Shown in pieces: positions 19,165-29,330 of a stretch of 64,000 nt of DNA (its first letter is position 1; each line of letters opens with the position of its first letter). Both the position numbers and the translations under genes were made by a program. The notes under the pieces were generated by a model that saw only the letters and a list, made by a program, of their open reading frames with translations, was not told the DNA's origin and did not search any database. The stretch covers positions 727,172,300-727,236,299 of the forward strand of contig CM062812.1 in the NCBI GenBank assembly GCA_031772625.1, given 5' to 3'. Origin of the DNA: Pinus tabuliformis (lineage: Eukaryota; Streptophyta; Pinopsida; Pinales; Pinaceae).

Positions 19165-19600
19165 ATGTGGGAAGTAATCATAGAAGCTACCGAATTCCTC
19201 ACTAATGTTAGGAAGATTAATGAAATTATGAAAGACTATCCCCTCATTCCTCCAGAATCCAAATCCACAATGAAAGTAGCCTCATCGAACATACAAGGCC
19301 TCAAAAACAAAATGAAGGTGAGGTGCTTGAAGGATAGTGTAGAAAAAGGAATACTGGATATAATTCTCTTATAGGAAACAAGGGTTTTAGTTGAGATATT
19401 AACTTAAATTTCTAGAAAATGTTCAAATGGAAGTGCATATATCGCTCTAAACACCCACATTAGTTCTTAGAAATCCCCTACAATGGACTACCCAACAACC
19501 CCATGATTATAACCATCTCCTATGCAGTGACGAGTGTATTTAGTTCTTTCACTTAGCGCCTTCAGACTTCCTTAGTTTCTCTTCTTAAATCTCGTGTTTG
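19165..19600 (+). pseudogene. LINE ORF2 endonuclease start, fragment
   Basis: At about 19270-19375 the plus strand reads MKVASSNIQGLKNKMKVR followed by LKDSVEKGILDIILL. This matches the first strand of the apurinic endonuclease domain of plant L1 LINEs (usual form SWNxRGL ... K ... ILLQET). A stop follows at the usual Q of the QET motif. Weaker similarity continues in other frames (FKWKCIY, then PYNGLPNNPMIITISY) to about 19550. No reverse transcriptase follows, so this is a truncated, decayed copy. Confidence 0.6.
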
Positions 19601-20330
19601 TATTCGTAAGCATTGGATTATGCACTTTAATTATCAAATTAATTAAATAACATTTGTTCTTTCCACCATGCGTCGACCCCATCTCTATCGACCTCTTACT
19701 AAAATCGAAACTCTACTAATTTCATTGGCATGAGGGTTCCCTTTATCCCTTTTCCTTTCATCCTTTCTTAATAAGAAAATGTATATTTAGAAAATCCATG
19801 TTGGAAACATATTTATCTATATGTATATTTAAAAAATCAATATTATAAACTTATTTATGTAGAATCCATCCAAATATATCAAAATAGAAACATATTTAGG
19901 TAACTATTCACTCCTTATCGAACTTCCCAACCCTCCCGAAGAAAATTGAAATTGAAAAATGGGAATTTTTAAAGAAACTCTAGCATCCTATGCCTAGAAA
20001 TGAACAGATCCATATGGGTATACTACTAACCACGAATATTCACATGAACCTGATCGAATTTCATGAACTATTTAGTTTTTCAAAATATTTTGAGCATTTA
20101 AGAAGAATATATTTATGCCATAGAAGTATCTATTTTTTTCTAATGTCAAAATTCTATTCATTCTTTAAAAAGATGTACATTGAGAGTAGCAGCAGAAACA
20201 GTTGGTATCCAATCAGGTTTGTTGGCAATGACATACAACATATGACAAAAGTACAAAAGGAAACTAAGGACATTGTCCAAAACTTAGAAGGCCAAAGGAA
20301 CTAGAAGATAAGTAAAACATAGAAAAAACC
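19601..20330. other. AT-rich spacer
   Basis: AT-rich DNA with one 104-codon plus-strand frame (19990-20304) that shows no recognisable domain. I do not regard that frame as a gene. Confidence 0.45.
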
Positions 20331-22658
20331 TATACTCATTCTAGCCATCCGACGTGATGGAGGTTGGGTTGTCTAACATTGTCCCAGGAGGATGTGGGGG
20401 TCGAAAAGAGCATTGGATGTGCTCCTCGAAATGAGCCATCCGGGACTACAACTTCTCCACGTTCTTTGATAACAAGTTCTATCCTCACCAGACCACCACA
20501 ATATGCTCCCGGATGTGGCACTGAAAGTAATGCAATTTATGAAAGGTAGCTCCCAGTTCAGCATGTTCCTCCCTTCAAATCCTTTCAGTATTTTGCAATC
20601 ACTTCAATATGGATTGAATCAATTCTCTACAATTTTCCAGGAAACAATGTTGAATGACCCACAAACCAGGAACCAAAGACTTTGAAACCCCTTGTTGTCC
20701 TGAGCCGCTACACTACTGAGCCTCGTTCCTTGCTGGTGTTCACGAAGATGGACGCCTGTGACCCTTTCCAAGCTGTCATACCCTCGACCATCCCACACAC
20801 CAACCACCATCGTCTAGGAGCTTCCCACCGACTTGCCACCGTGACGAGCCACATACGCCTTCAACTCTTGCTCCGTGTTCTACAATTGAGAAGCTTGATC
20901 CCCACGTCCCGTCGATCTGGGCTTTGGAGAGAGGGAGGACCGCCCACTTCTCAGGGCTAGACACATTTAATTTGGACTAAAAACCTCCTCTGCAATGCAG
21001 AAGACCCTCTAGGCATGCTCGACCCACACCCAACATGCCTGCCACACCTAGTGTAGAAACCAATAGCCTCATAGATGGTGTGTGGCCCACGAGTTGAAGC
21101 GGGCATGCCCATGTGCGACGGATGCCTGTATTGACCAATTCACATGTGTGCGATGACATGGGATGACATTTGGTTATGTGTGACCGATTTGTGGTGGGTC
21201 TACCCGTGTACGATGGGTGCCAATACTAACCAACTTGTGTGGATTTGCAACTTGGTGAGTGCGTTGGGAGAGGGCGACATGGTGAGCGTGTTGGGAGAGG
21301 GTGGCTTGGTGAGTGCGTCGAGAGAGGGCAACTTGGTGAGCGTGTCGGGAGAGGGCGACCAGGTGCGCACGCCCATAGCGAGCAGGAAATACGTGTGGGT
21401 GTAGGGCGAATCATGTTGTTGGATGAGTTGTGTGGTTGGGTGTGTCAGGTGAGCGGCTGGCCGACCCGAGCGACCCATGGTGGAGTGCGACGAGCTTATA
21501 TAAGTGTCGGTCGACTTACTTATATGTTGGAGGCCAATGTGAGGTATGGTGGATGAGCCGACATGACTATGGGGGGGCTGACGATCGATGGGCCACGATG
21601 CTTCATGGATGGACATGCTGTGATGCGTATATATTGATGGAAAATTTAAGGTGTGGGGGATCATCAAAATCAGTGGATTCACATTGCAAAAACAAGACAA
21701 CAATGAGGTCGAGCGAGATAGCTGAAGGGAAAGTTGCAGGAAACAGAAACTGTGTTAGGTTGAGTTGCGGCGGGCGTAATCGGGTCGAGCTGGGTCGCAG
21801 CATGTGTAACCAGGTTAGGTCTACTATATCGTAATAGCGGGTTGAGTTAGGCGGATTAAGTTACGGGTGAGTCATGAGCCTGCACCGATGGGTGAGCTAG
21901 GTGTGATACGACAAACAAATATGGGTATCGTATAAATAGTCAAATGAACTACGATTAAGTGCAGACAAAATAAGCACACGAAGTTTCGGTGCAGTGGTGA
22001 CACAAATTGTGCAAGCCGCAATGCGATAATACGACCAAGCCAAAAAAAGCGACAGACACCATTTAGATACATGACATGTTGTGTCAAATGGTTGTGGGAA
22101 AAGTCTTGGGCCGAGTTAATTTGGGGTTCTCGGGTGGGCAGTGTAGAAAAAGGCAGCAATACGTTGCACAATTGTGGTACAATGGTAACTTTAGATATTT
22201 TTCTAGGTGTGCAGGCAGATTGTTGGCTACACGACTCAGTAGCAAAACTATAAATTATTCTACACTTGTATATTATTGAAGTTGCATTATTATTGACACG
22301 GTAGACTTTATGGGAATTTTGCCTTCCAAGTATAAGTGTGTTATCGTTGAATGGCTATTGATTTCTACTACATAATGGTGATGAAATATACTTGAAGTAA
22401 ATTTTATTCCGCTGCATTGTTGACACTTGATTGAAAAATTAGCTAAGTGTCGAAGTTAGGCGTAGTCCATACACTCTAGTATTGGTGAATAGAAAATGTG
22501 TAGTGGTGCCGTATCCTCTATACGTGGTTGAAAGAGTACCATAGGTGATAGGGATGTGATAGATAGGGCTACGAACTCGCATCAACCGAAACCACACAAC
22601 ACTGTGCAGGCTGAGGAGATCCACTACCCTAGGCTCGAATATAGAGAGGTACTAAAAT
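20331..22658. other. GC-richer unclassified block
   Basis: Base composition rises sharply compared with the flanks. Many short overlapping open frames exist on both strands, as expected from GC content, and none carries a nameable motif. It is probably transposon-derived non-coding or decayed DNA (an LTR or leader would fit) but I could not find paired ends. It contains the 27-bp minisatellite at 21251-21358. Confidence 0.4.
21251..21358. repeat. 27-bp minisatellite, four copies
   Basis: Four consecutive 27-base units of the form CTTGGTGAGTGCGTTGGGAG plus AGGGCGA. Units 1 and 3 have GTGAGTGCG and units 2 and 4 have GTGAGCGTG, so the array looks like a duplication of a 54-base pair of units. 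Because 27 is a multiple of 3, it creates a nine-residue repeat in open frames on both strands, but coding is not otherwise supported. Confidence 0.85.
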
Positions 22659-22880
22659 TTGAATAATTTGAATGTAGGAGGGTTGGAAGAAGCACAAAAT
22701 TTCCCACCACACTCTGAGGACATCCCCCCAACCACACCAATAGCAAATATCACTTCTACCTCCAAGATTCTTGCTCCCTTCCCCCCGAAAGACACAGAAA
22801 ACCTCACGTGGAGAATCCAAACAACCCAATTACGGGCTCAAAAGCCAAAAGACGAAATCCATATACAGAACCACCACCAC
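22659..22880 (+). other. Unidentified coding-like sequence, left of the chromovirus
   Basis: An open plus-strand stretch with Pro/Thr-rich composition (PPTTPIANITSTSKIL) runs up to the chromovirus. Open sequence of similar composition resumes after it at 28808-29110. The insertion therefore probably split an older coding-like sequence, perhaps a LINE ORF1 tail. No domain is recognised. Confidence 0.3.
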
Positions 22881-23213
22881 TGTTATAAAACCAGCTCAAG
22901 AAAAGATAGAAAAGATAGATCAACGCCTTAGAATTCAGCCTCTTCGAGGGGGCAACTTCCTTTACATTACATAAATGAACAATTCTTTGATGATTCAAAT
23001 GAAAAAACCTCCTTTCTATATATAGGAGTCTAAGGAGTCACAATATAATCCAGCCGACCTAACAATAATAATATAAAGCCACAAAAATAACAATAGAGGG
23101 ATTCTATGGGGCACAAAAATAACAATATGGGGGTAATAGGGGCACAACAATATAAATAAGGGGTATAACTACAATAGTAATGGGGTAATCACTAGTATTA
23201 TAGGGACCCAACA
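22881..23213 (-). repeat. 3' LTR of the chromovirus
   Basis: 333 bp, TGTTAT...CCCAACA as read on the plus strand, paired with 28471-28802. On the element's own strand it starts TGTTGGGTCCC. The ACCAC target duplication lies directly outside it. Confidence 0.93.
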
Positions 23214-23227
23214 TGCCCCTCTCCTTC
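23214..23227 (-). other. Polypurine tract of the chromovirus
   Basis: On the minus strand GAAGGAGAGGGGCA directly precedes the 3' LTR, as expected for the plus-strand DNA primer. Confidence 0.75.
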
Positions 23228-23242
23228 AAAAAAGTGTTGTCC

Positions 23243-26221
23243 TCAACGCTTGAGTAGTTCTGGATACTTCTGCATAAAATTCTCATCCTCCCATGTGGAA
23301 TCTTCAGCGGATAAGTTCTTCCACTTGATAAGATACTCTGAAATTGATCGATTTCGTAGCTGTCGAGTTCTTGTTTCTGTGACTGCTTCCGGTTCCAATA
23401 TAATTTTTCCTTCCTCGTCAAGTTCTGGCAATATTGTTTGAACTGGGAGCTTGTCACCTATAACCTTCTTTAAACATGAAACATGGAAAACTGGGTGCAA
23501 TCGAGAAGCTGCAGGAAGCTCCAATTTGTATGCCATAGTACCAATCTTTTGCAACACCTTGTACGGACCATAATACTTTGGTGATAATTTATTATCCTTC
23601 TTAGCTTGCTTTAGGGACATTTGCTTATATGGTTGTAGCCGTAGGAATACCCAATCACCTACATCAAAACTTCTTTCACTGCGATGTTGATCTGCCTGTT
23701 GTTTCATTCTATTTTGTGCCAACACGAGGTTATCCTTTAAGAGTTGGAGGACTTGTTGTTGATGTTCGATGTGATGTTCCACTGCCTGAACCTTAGAATT
23801 TTCTCTTAAATATGATGTGATGGATGGTGGTTGATACCCATAAAGTGCCATAAATGGGGTCATTTTTGTTGCTGTATGGAAGGAAGTGTTATACCACCAT
23901 TCAGCCAGAGGCAACCATTTGACCCATTGTGTCTGTTTATCAGATACAAAGCAACGAAGATATCCTTCCAAACATTTGTTTACTATCTCAGTTTGCCCAT
24001 CAGATTGAGGATGATAAGATGAGCTATGAGCTAACTGAGTACCAAGACAAGAAAATAATTCTGTCCAAAAATTTCCAGTGAAAATGGGATCTCTGTCACT
24101 TACAATAATCTTTGGGTTTCCATGTAGCTTTTGAATTGTTTCCATAAATGCAGTAGAAACTGTACTGGCTTTAAATGGATGTGATAATGCACAAAAGTGT
24201 GCATACTTGGTAAGTCTGTCAACTACCACCATGATGACACTCTTTCCCTCAGACTTGGGTAAACCTGTGATAAAATCCATTGAAACCTCCTCCCAACGTT
24301 GGCTTGGAATGGATAAAGGTTGTAATAGACCCGGTGTCTTAATTGTTTCAACTTTATTTTGTTGGCAAACCAAACATTCCGCCACAAACTTTTGAATATC
24401 TGATTTAAGGCCATCCCAAAAAAATTCCTTCTTAACCCTGTGGTAAGTTTTTAAAAATCCTGAGTGCCCTCCTAAGGGAGAAGTGTGCAATTCCATAAGA
24501 ATCTTTTGTTTTAGCTGGGAATTCTTACAGAGGTATAAGCGATCTTTGTACCATAACGAATCATTTTTCCAGCTAAATGTATCAGAAGTACTGGAATCTT
24601 GTTGTAGCTTTCGAATAAGTGCCCACACTTCTTCATCATTCTTCCATTCCTCCCTTGCTTCGTTTATCCAATCTGGTTGGATAATAGAAATGGCGCACAA
24701 CAATGCTTCCACATCCTCATCCTTTCTTGAGAGTGCATCTGCCACCACATTTTGCTTCCCTTTTTTGTAGATGATTTCAAAGTCATAACCCAACATCTTT
24801 GTGACCCACTTTTGTTGCTCTTCAGAGGATAATCTTTGTTCTAAAAAGTATTTAAGGCTATCATGATCCGTTTTTACCTTGAAGTGTCTTCCCATTAGGT
24901 AGGGTCGCCATTTCTTAAGTGCATGGAGTATTGCCAACATTTCCTTCTCATAAATAGCTTTGCTTAAAAACTTTCCCTTGATTGGACGACTTTCAAAAGC
25001 AATGGGTCTTTCATCTTGCATTAGAACAACACCAATTCCATTTCCTGAAGCATCACATTCCACAATAAAGGTTTTTGTGAAGTCCGGTGTAGCTAAGACC
25101 GGTGCTTGGCACATTGCCTCTTTAAGATGTTCAAAGGCCTTTGTTGCTTCCGGAGTCCATGAAAATGCATCTTTCTTCAATAATGTTGTTAGAGGTGCTG
25201 CTATTCTCCCATAATTCTTAACAAACTTGCGATAATACCCTGTCAACCCAAGAAATCCTCGCAGATGCTTTATGGATGTGGGGATTTTCCATTCCTTAAT
25301 GGCTTTAATTTTGCTAGGGTCTACCTTAACTCCTTCATGAGATACAATATGACCCAAATATTCCACCTCCTGGACTCCAAAGAAACATTTGGATCTTTTT
25401 GCATATAATTGTTTCTCCTCCAATAGTTGTAGCACCTTGTCAACATGTTCAACATGATCCTTCCAAGACTTGCTGTAGATTAGTATATCATCAAAAAATA
25501 CTAACACAAATTTTCTAAGGAATGGTTTGAAAATTGAATTCATCAAACCTTGAAATGTTGAAGGTGCATTGGTAAGGCCAAAAGGCATGACCAAAAATTC
25601 ATAATGACCCTCATGAGTTCTAAATGCTATTTTTGGAATGTCTTCAATCTTCATTCTGATTTGATGATATCCCGAACGAAGATCCAACTTGGTGAAGTAA
25701 ATTGATCCATGCAATTCATCCAGTAATTCATCAATGACAGGAATGGGGAACTTATCTTTAATAGTGAGCTTGTTGAGCTCCCTATAATCTGGACACATGC
25801 GCCATGATCCATCCTTCTTGTGCACCAATACTACTGGAGCAGAGAAAGAACTTTGACTCGGTTGAATTATACCAGCCTCTAGCATTTCTGCAACCATACG
25901 TTCAATTTCACTTTTTTGGACATAGGGATATCTGTACGGCCTGATGTTTGGAGGAACACTTCCTGGAATCAGATGAATAGCATGATCATGATCACGCATA
26001 GGTGGGAGACCTTTGGGAGTCTCAAATACCTTGGAATGATTGTCCAGGACTTTTTGGAGATCTGGAGAAATAGATGATTCCGATGTGGAAACATCTAGCG
26101 AACATAATTGTGCAATTACACCTCTTTGCTCCTTTTTTAGAAGCTTTGTCATACCATTAGAGCTGATTATCTTTCCTGGTTTCCCTGCAATACCCCTTAA
26201 TTCAACTTCCTTTCCTTCCAT
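23243..26221 (-). CDS. pol: Chromovirus polymerase: RT, RNase H, integrase, chromodomain
   Basis: A 992-residue frame. Reverse transcriptase covers about residues 95-280, with [43 protein letters not shown] and the FFDD active-site box. RNase H follows (about 375-490; [34 protein letters not shown]). Integrase has its zinc region ([10 protein letters not shown], then CLVCQQNK) and core ([31 protein letters not shown]). The C-terminal 50 residues form a chromodomain-like unit ([16 protein letters not shown]), which in chromoviruses guides integration to particular chromatin. It lies between the LTRs in the element's sense orientation. Confidence 0.93.
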   Translation of the reverse strand: MEGKEVELRGIAGKPGKIISSNGMTKLLKKEQRGVIAQLCSLDVSTSESSISPDLQKVLDNHSKVFETPKGLPPMRDHDHAIHLIPGSVPPNIRPYRYPYVQKSEIERMVAEMLEAGIIQPSQSSFSAPVVLVHKKDGSWRMCPDYRELNKLTIKDKFPIPVIDELLDELHGSIYFTKLDLRSGYHQIRMKIEDIPKIAFRTHEGHYEFLVMPFGLTNAPSTFQGLMNSIFKPFLRKFVLVFFDDILIYSKSWKDHVEHVDKVLQLLEEKQLYAKRSKCFFGVQEVEYLGHIVSHEGVKVDPSKIKAIKEWKIPTSIKHLRGFLGLTGYYRKFVKNYGRIAAPLTTLLKKDAFSWTPEATKAFEHLKEAMCQAPVLATPDFTKTFIVECDASGNGIGVVLMQDERPIAFESRPIKGKFLSKAIYEKEMLAILHALKKWRPYLMGRHFKVKTDHDSLKYFLEQRLSSEEQQKWVTKMLGYDFEIIYKKGKQNVVADALSRKDEDVEALLCAISIIQPDWINEAREEWKNDEEVWALIRKLQQDSSTSDTFSWKNDSLWYKDRLYLCKNSQLKQKILMELHTSPLGGHSGFLKTYHRVKKEFFWDGLKSDIQKFVAECLVCQQNKVETIKTPGLLQPLSIPSQRWEEVSMDFITGLPKSEGKSVIMVVVDRLTKYAHFCALSHPFKASTVSTAFMETIQKLHGNPKIIVSDRDPIFTGNFWTELFSCLGTQLAHSSSYHPQSDGQTEIVNKCLEGYLRCFVSDKQTQWVKWLPLAEWWYNTSFHTATKMTPFMALYGYQPPSITSYLRENSKVQAVEHHIEHQQQVLQLLKDNLVLAQNRMKQQADQHRSERSFDVGDWVFLRLQPYKQMSLKQAKKDNKLSPKYYGPYKVLQKIGTMAYKLELPAASRLHPVFHVSCLKKVIGDKLPVQTILPELDEEGKIILEPEAVTETRTRQLRNRSISEYLIKWKNLSAEDSTWEDENFMQKYPELLKR

Positions 26222-26336
26222 AGAAAATTGATGAAAAGTTCTTGAAAATTAAAAGCTATTGTACCCAAGGATTGTAGCCATTGGACTCCTAGTACAACAT
26301 CAACACCTCCCATTGGAATGGAAAGCATTGGGCTAG

Positions 26337-27638
26337 TCAATACATATTCTCCCATGGATAGCTTGATATTATGGCACTTCCAGAGAAATTTATTGTTCCT
26401 CCATTTGCAATCATCACTTGACACTCTGGTGCTGGATATAGGAAGCAATTCAATTCTTTTGCTACCCTACAATGAATAAAATTGTGGGTGCTTCCTGAAT
26501 CAATCAACACTATTACCTTTTTCTTCTTGATTTGTCCTTCTATCTTGATGGTTTGAGGAGTGGTAATTCCCGCCAATGCATTACAAGATATGGTCGGATT
26601 TATTTGTTCTTCATCTAGGCTTTGTTCCTGGAGTATATCTTCTTCTTTTGACCTTTCTTGCTCCTTTTCTTCTTCCTCTTCACAATCTATGTAGAATAAT
26701 TTCTTCTCAGCACACTTATGACCTTTAGTGTATTTGCTATCACAACTGTAACAAAGCCCTTTTGCTCTTTTTTCTTCCAATTGTTGTGGTGTCAACCTTA
26801 TAGGTTGTGGAAGACTAGGGGCAACAACACTTCCGTCTTTATAGTTGTGAGTGGTATGCTTCCTGGTTGCCATAATTTTGCTTTCCATTTTTCTTGCTAA
26901 CCTGAATGCCTTCTCTAATGAATCAGGTTCCCAAAGGCGAACATCATGTTGGATATTATCCTTTAAAGACCCTATGAACACATCAATCCTATGCTCCTCT
27001 GGAATATCTTTTACCCTTATGTTCAATTTTTGGAACTCCTCAATGTGCTCCATTATTGAACCCTTTTGTTTGAGACTTATCAATTGGCTAAAAAAAGTGT
27101 TGCTTTTTGTATCTTCATAATGTGCTATCAATTCTTCCGTAAAAATTGCCCAAGTGATAAATTGTTTACGAGAGCAAAGCCATTGATACCATACAAACTG
27201 ATTTGGTTCCAAATATAAAGTTGCCATACGTACCTTTTGTGTGTTTTGCACATTATTGAGATCGAAAAATTGCTCCATCTGTAATATCCATGTGGCGGGA
27301 TCCTTGCCATCAAACTTCCTCATATCGATTTTTGGAATATGGTGAGTCTTCGATCCAACATTAGAGTCTATGGAATCATGATTAACATTTCTTTTGTTCT
27401 CATCATGAGTTTCCTTTAGTACCCTTTCACCCTTAGGGACCATTTCTTGTAGCAACTTATTCATATTTATCTTCAATTCGTCCATGTCTGTCTTCAAATC
27501 TATCTTCAAATCATCCATCTTAGCTTCCACGTCAATCATCTTAGCTTCTACGCCTTTCTTTAAACAGTCCATCTTAGCTTCTACACCTTTCTTTAAACCA
27601 TCCATCTTAGCTTCTACATCTTTCTTTAAACCATCCAT
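26337..27638 (-). CDS. gag: Chromovirus Gag and protease start
   Basis: A 433-residue frame. The first 60 residues are an 11-residue repeat (MDGLKKGVEAK type) predicted to be a coiled coil. The Gag domain follows at about 100-260 (KFDGKDPATWI, MATLYLEPNQFVWYQW, FIGSLKDNIQ). A zinc knuckle with the spacing C-X2-C-X7-H-X-C (CYSCDSKYTKGHKC) is at about residue 290, typical of plant chromoviruses. An acidic linker leads into an aspartic protease-like segment (VLIDSGSTHNFIH). The coding homology extends a little upstream of this frame. Confidence 0.88.
   Translation of the reverse strand: MDGLKKDVEAKMDGLKKGVEAKMDCLKKGVEAKMIDVEAKMDDLKIDLKTDMDELKINMNKLLQEMVPKGERVLKETHDENKRNVNHDSIDSNVGSKTHHIPKIDMRKFDGKDPATWILQMEQFFDLNNVQNTQKVRMATLYLEPNQFVWYQWLCSRKQFITWAIFTEELIAHYEDTKSNTFFSQLISLKQKGSIMEHIEEFQKLNIRVKDIPEEHRIDVFIGSLKDNIQHDVRLWEPDSLEKAFRLARKMESKIMATRKHTTHNYKDGSVVAPSLPQPIRLTPQQLEEKRAKGLCYSCDSKYTKGHKCAEKKLFYIDCEEEEEKEQERSKEEDILQEQSLDEEQINPTISCNALAGITTPQTIKIEGQIKKKKVIVLIDSGSTHNFIHCRVAKELNCFLYPAPECQVMIANGGTINFSGSAIISSYPWENMY
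27538..27636 (-). repeat. 33-bp tandem repeat within chromovirus gag
   Basis: Three nearly identical 33-base units (27538-27570, 27571-27603, 27604-27636), with shorter degenerate copies at 27480-27537. Each encodes the 11-residue unit MDGLKKGVEAK or a variant. Copy number at such a site can vary by slippage without shifting the frame. Confidence 0.85.
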
Positions 27639-27793
27639 CTTAGATTATGTTCCTTTTTGTGCAAGGGACAGTTGTTGCACTTGGTCTTGTAATTTTGATA
27701 TATCATGTTGCATTTCTTCCTCTTCTTCATGAGTCATGCTAGAGCTTTCAGGTTCCTTACTAGGTGTTTGCATTTTCTTTCCTCGGGGCATCA

Positions 27794-28456
27794 TTTATCG
27801 ATAATAATGCTCTACTATGCCCTTTGAATTCCTTCAAAATAAATTTTCAAACCAAGCTTAAGCAAAAATTTAAGAAAATCTACACACCTTTTTTCACTTT
27901 GTAGGAGCTCGATATTGCCTCTGATGTATCTCTGTACTTTCCAATCATCTACTTCTAAATTTGTGATCTGTAGTAGCCCTCTGTGTCCTCTTTCCAATGC
28001 CACAAGTCTGACCCAAATTGGATTCTCCAAGGAAGAGTTATGTGAAATCTCCCACAGTGACTTGCTTATAGACTAGTTCAGTAGAGCGAACTTGTATGAC
28101 GTGCCACGAGTCACTGTTTCGACCTTTAGATCTGAATCATGCATACAAGAAACTAAAGTCCGTCCTCTTTCTTTACCTTCTTACGAAATTTCAATCCAAT
28201 CCCCAGAGAGAAAGTTATGACGATTTTCCCCAGGTCACCTGTTTTGAATGTAATTCAGGAGTCTGCAAAAAGACCAACTTCCTCAGATCATATCTCCGCA
28301 AATATCACGTGAAAAGCTCTGAAATTCACACCCAAGGTTCAGCGCGATTTCTTCTCAAATGGGTTTTTTTTACAACTTCTGAAACATCACAGAAGAAAAG
28401 TTATAGCGAAAATTCCACGATGACCTGTTTGGAGCAGCGAAACCCTAGAATCCAAA
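27794..28456 (-). other. Chromovirus leader
   Basis: About 660 bases between the primer binding site and gag on the minus strand, with no meaningful frame. A leader of this size is usual for plant chromoviruses. Confidence 0.6.
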
Positions 28457-28468
28457 GCTCTGATACCA
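28457..28468 (-). other. Primer binding site of the chromovirus, tRNA-Met type
   Basis: On the minus strand TGGTATCAGAGC, two bases inside the 5' LTR, is the standard complement of the 3' end of plant initiator tRNA-Met. Confidence 0.9.
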
Positions 28469-28470
28469 AA

Positions 28471-28802
28471 TGTTATGAAACCAGCTCAAGAAAAGATAGA
28501 AAATATAGATCAACGCCTTAGAATTCAGCCTCTTCGAGGGGGAAACCTCCTTTACATTACATAAATGAACAATTCTTCGATGATTCAAATGACAAAACCT
28601 CCTTTCTATATATAGGAGTCTAAGGAGTCACAATATAATCCAGCTGACCTAACGATAATAATATAAAGCCACAAAAATAACAATAGAGGGATTCCATGGG
28701 GCACAGAAATAACAAAATGGGGGTAATAGGGGCACAACAACATAATAAGGGGTATAACTACAATAGTAATGGGGTAATCACTAGTATTATAGGGACCCAA
28801 CA
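28471..28802 (-). repeat. 5' LTR of the chromovirus
   Basis: 332 bp paired with 22881-23213. About 12 substitutions and one single-base gap separate the two. The ACCAC duplication follows at 28803-28807. Confidence 0.93.
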
Positions 28803-28807
28803 ACCAC

Positions 28808-29330
28808 TCCTTGGAGAAATGTTGCCTACACAGTCTGTTGCAACTACCGAGAGACCCGTAACCGCAGAACACCAAGACACAAATTCGCCAAGAGCTCCAG
28901 AAAGCCAATTCCACTTGGAACCATAGTCGACAACGACTCAAAAAACACCCTTTTAGTAGGAAAGTTACCAATTTATAGAGACAATAGCTTGGGGGTAAAC
29001 CACGCTTCCGGTGGTGCCACCATGTCCAACGGAAGTGACCTCACTTCGTTCTCCGACGAGCAAAGAAACAGGCAAGAGAATGAAGCTAAAACAAAACATG
29101 AATGAATTCCCTATCGACCACCCCTCGATATTAGAACGAAACCTCCTGCACTGGTTGAGGTGCTATTGAATTCCACACACATACCATTACTCCTCTCCAT
29201 ATGCTAGGTGAAGTGAGAGGGTAGGGGGGACGACCCTTGACCTGGGTGTTGGTTGTTGGTCATAATGGGCCACGAGGTGCCCCGTGGACAATGTATATCA
29301 CCCCATTGGTGATATAGATGTACCTATTTC
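28808..29330 (+). other. Unidentified coding-like sequence, right of the chromovirus
   Basis: Open, relatively GC-rich sequence (phrases such as ERPVTAEHQDTNSPRAPESQ, then SNGSDLTSFSDEQRN) that appears to continue the split sequence at 22659-22880. It becomes AT-rich after about 29330. No domain is recognised. Confidence 0.3.

Larger units (their letters stand above)
22881..28802 (-). mobile_element. Ty3/gypsy chromovirus
   Basis: A 5.9-kb element on the minus strand with LTRs of about 332 bp, a tRNA-Met primer site, a polypurine tract, gag-protease and RT-RNaseH-integrase ending in a chromodomain. It is flanked by a perfect 5-bp target duplication ACCAC (22876-22880 and 28803-28807). The LTRs differ at about 12 positions plus one single-base gap (about 3.6%), so it is older than the Tat element and younger than the copia element. 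Short LTRs and a C-terminal chromodomain fit Reina-like or related plant chromoviruses. It is close to whole with roughly two or three breaks. Confidence 0.92.

Noticed and set aside
19990-20304. A 104-codon plus-strand frame
   Set aside because: No domain, AT-driven composition (Phe, Tyr, Ile, Lys), no splice or promoter context.
20336-22279. Many overlapping short frames on both strands
   Set aside because: GC-rich sequence keeps several frames open by chance, and none shows a motif or is consistent between strands.
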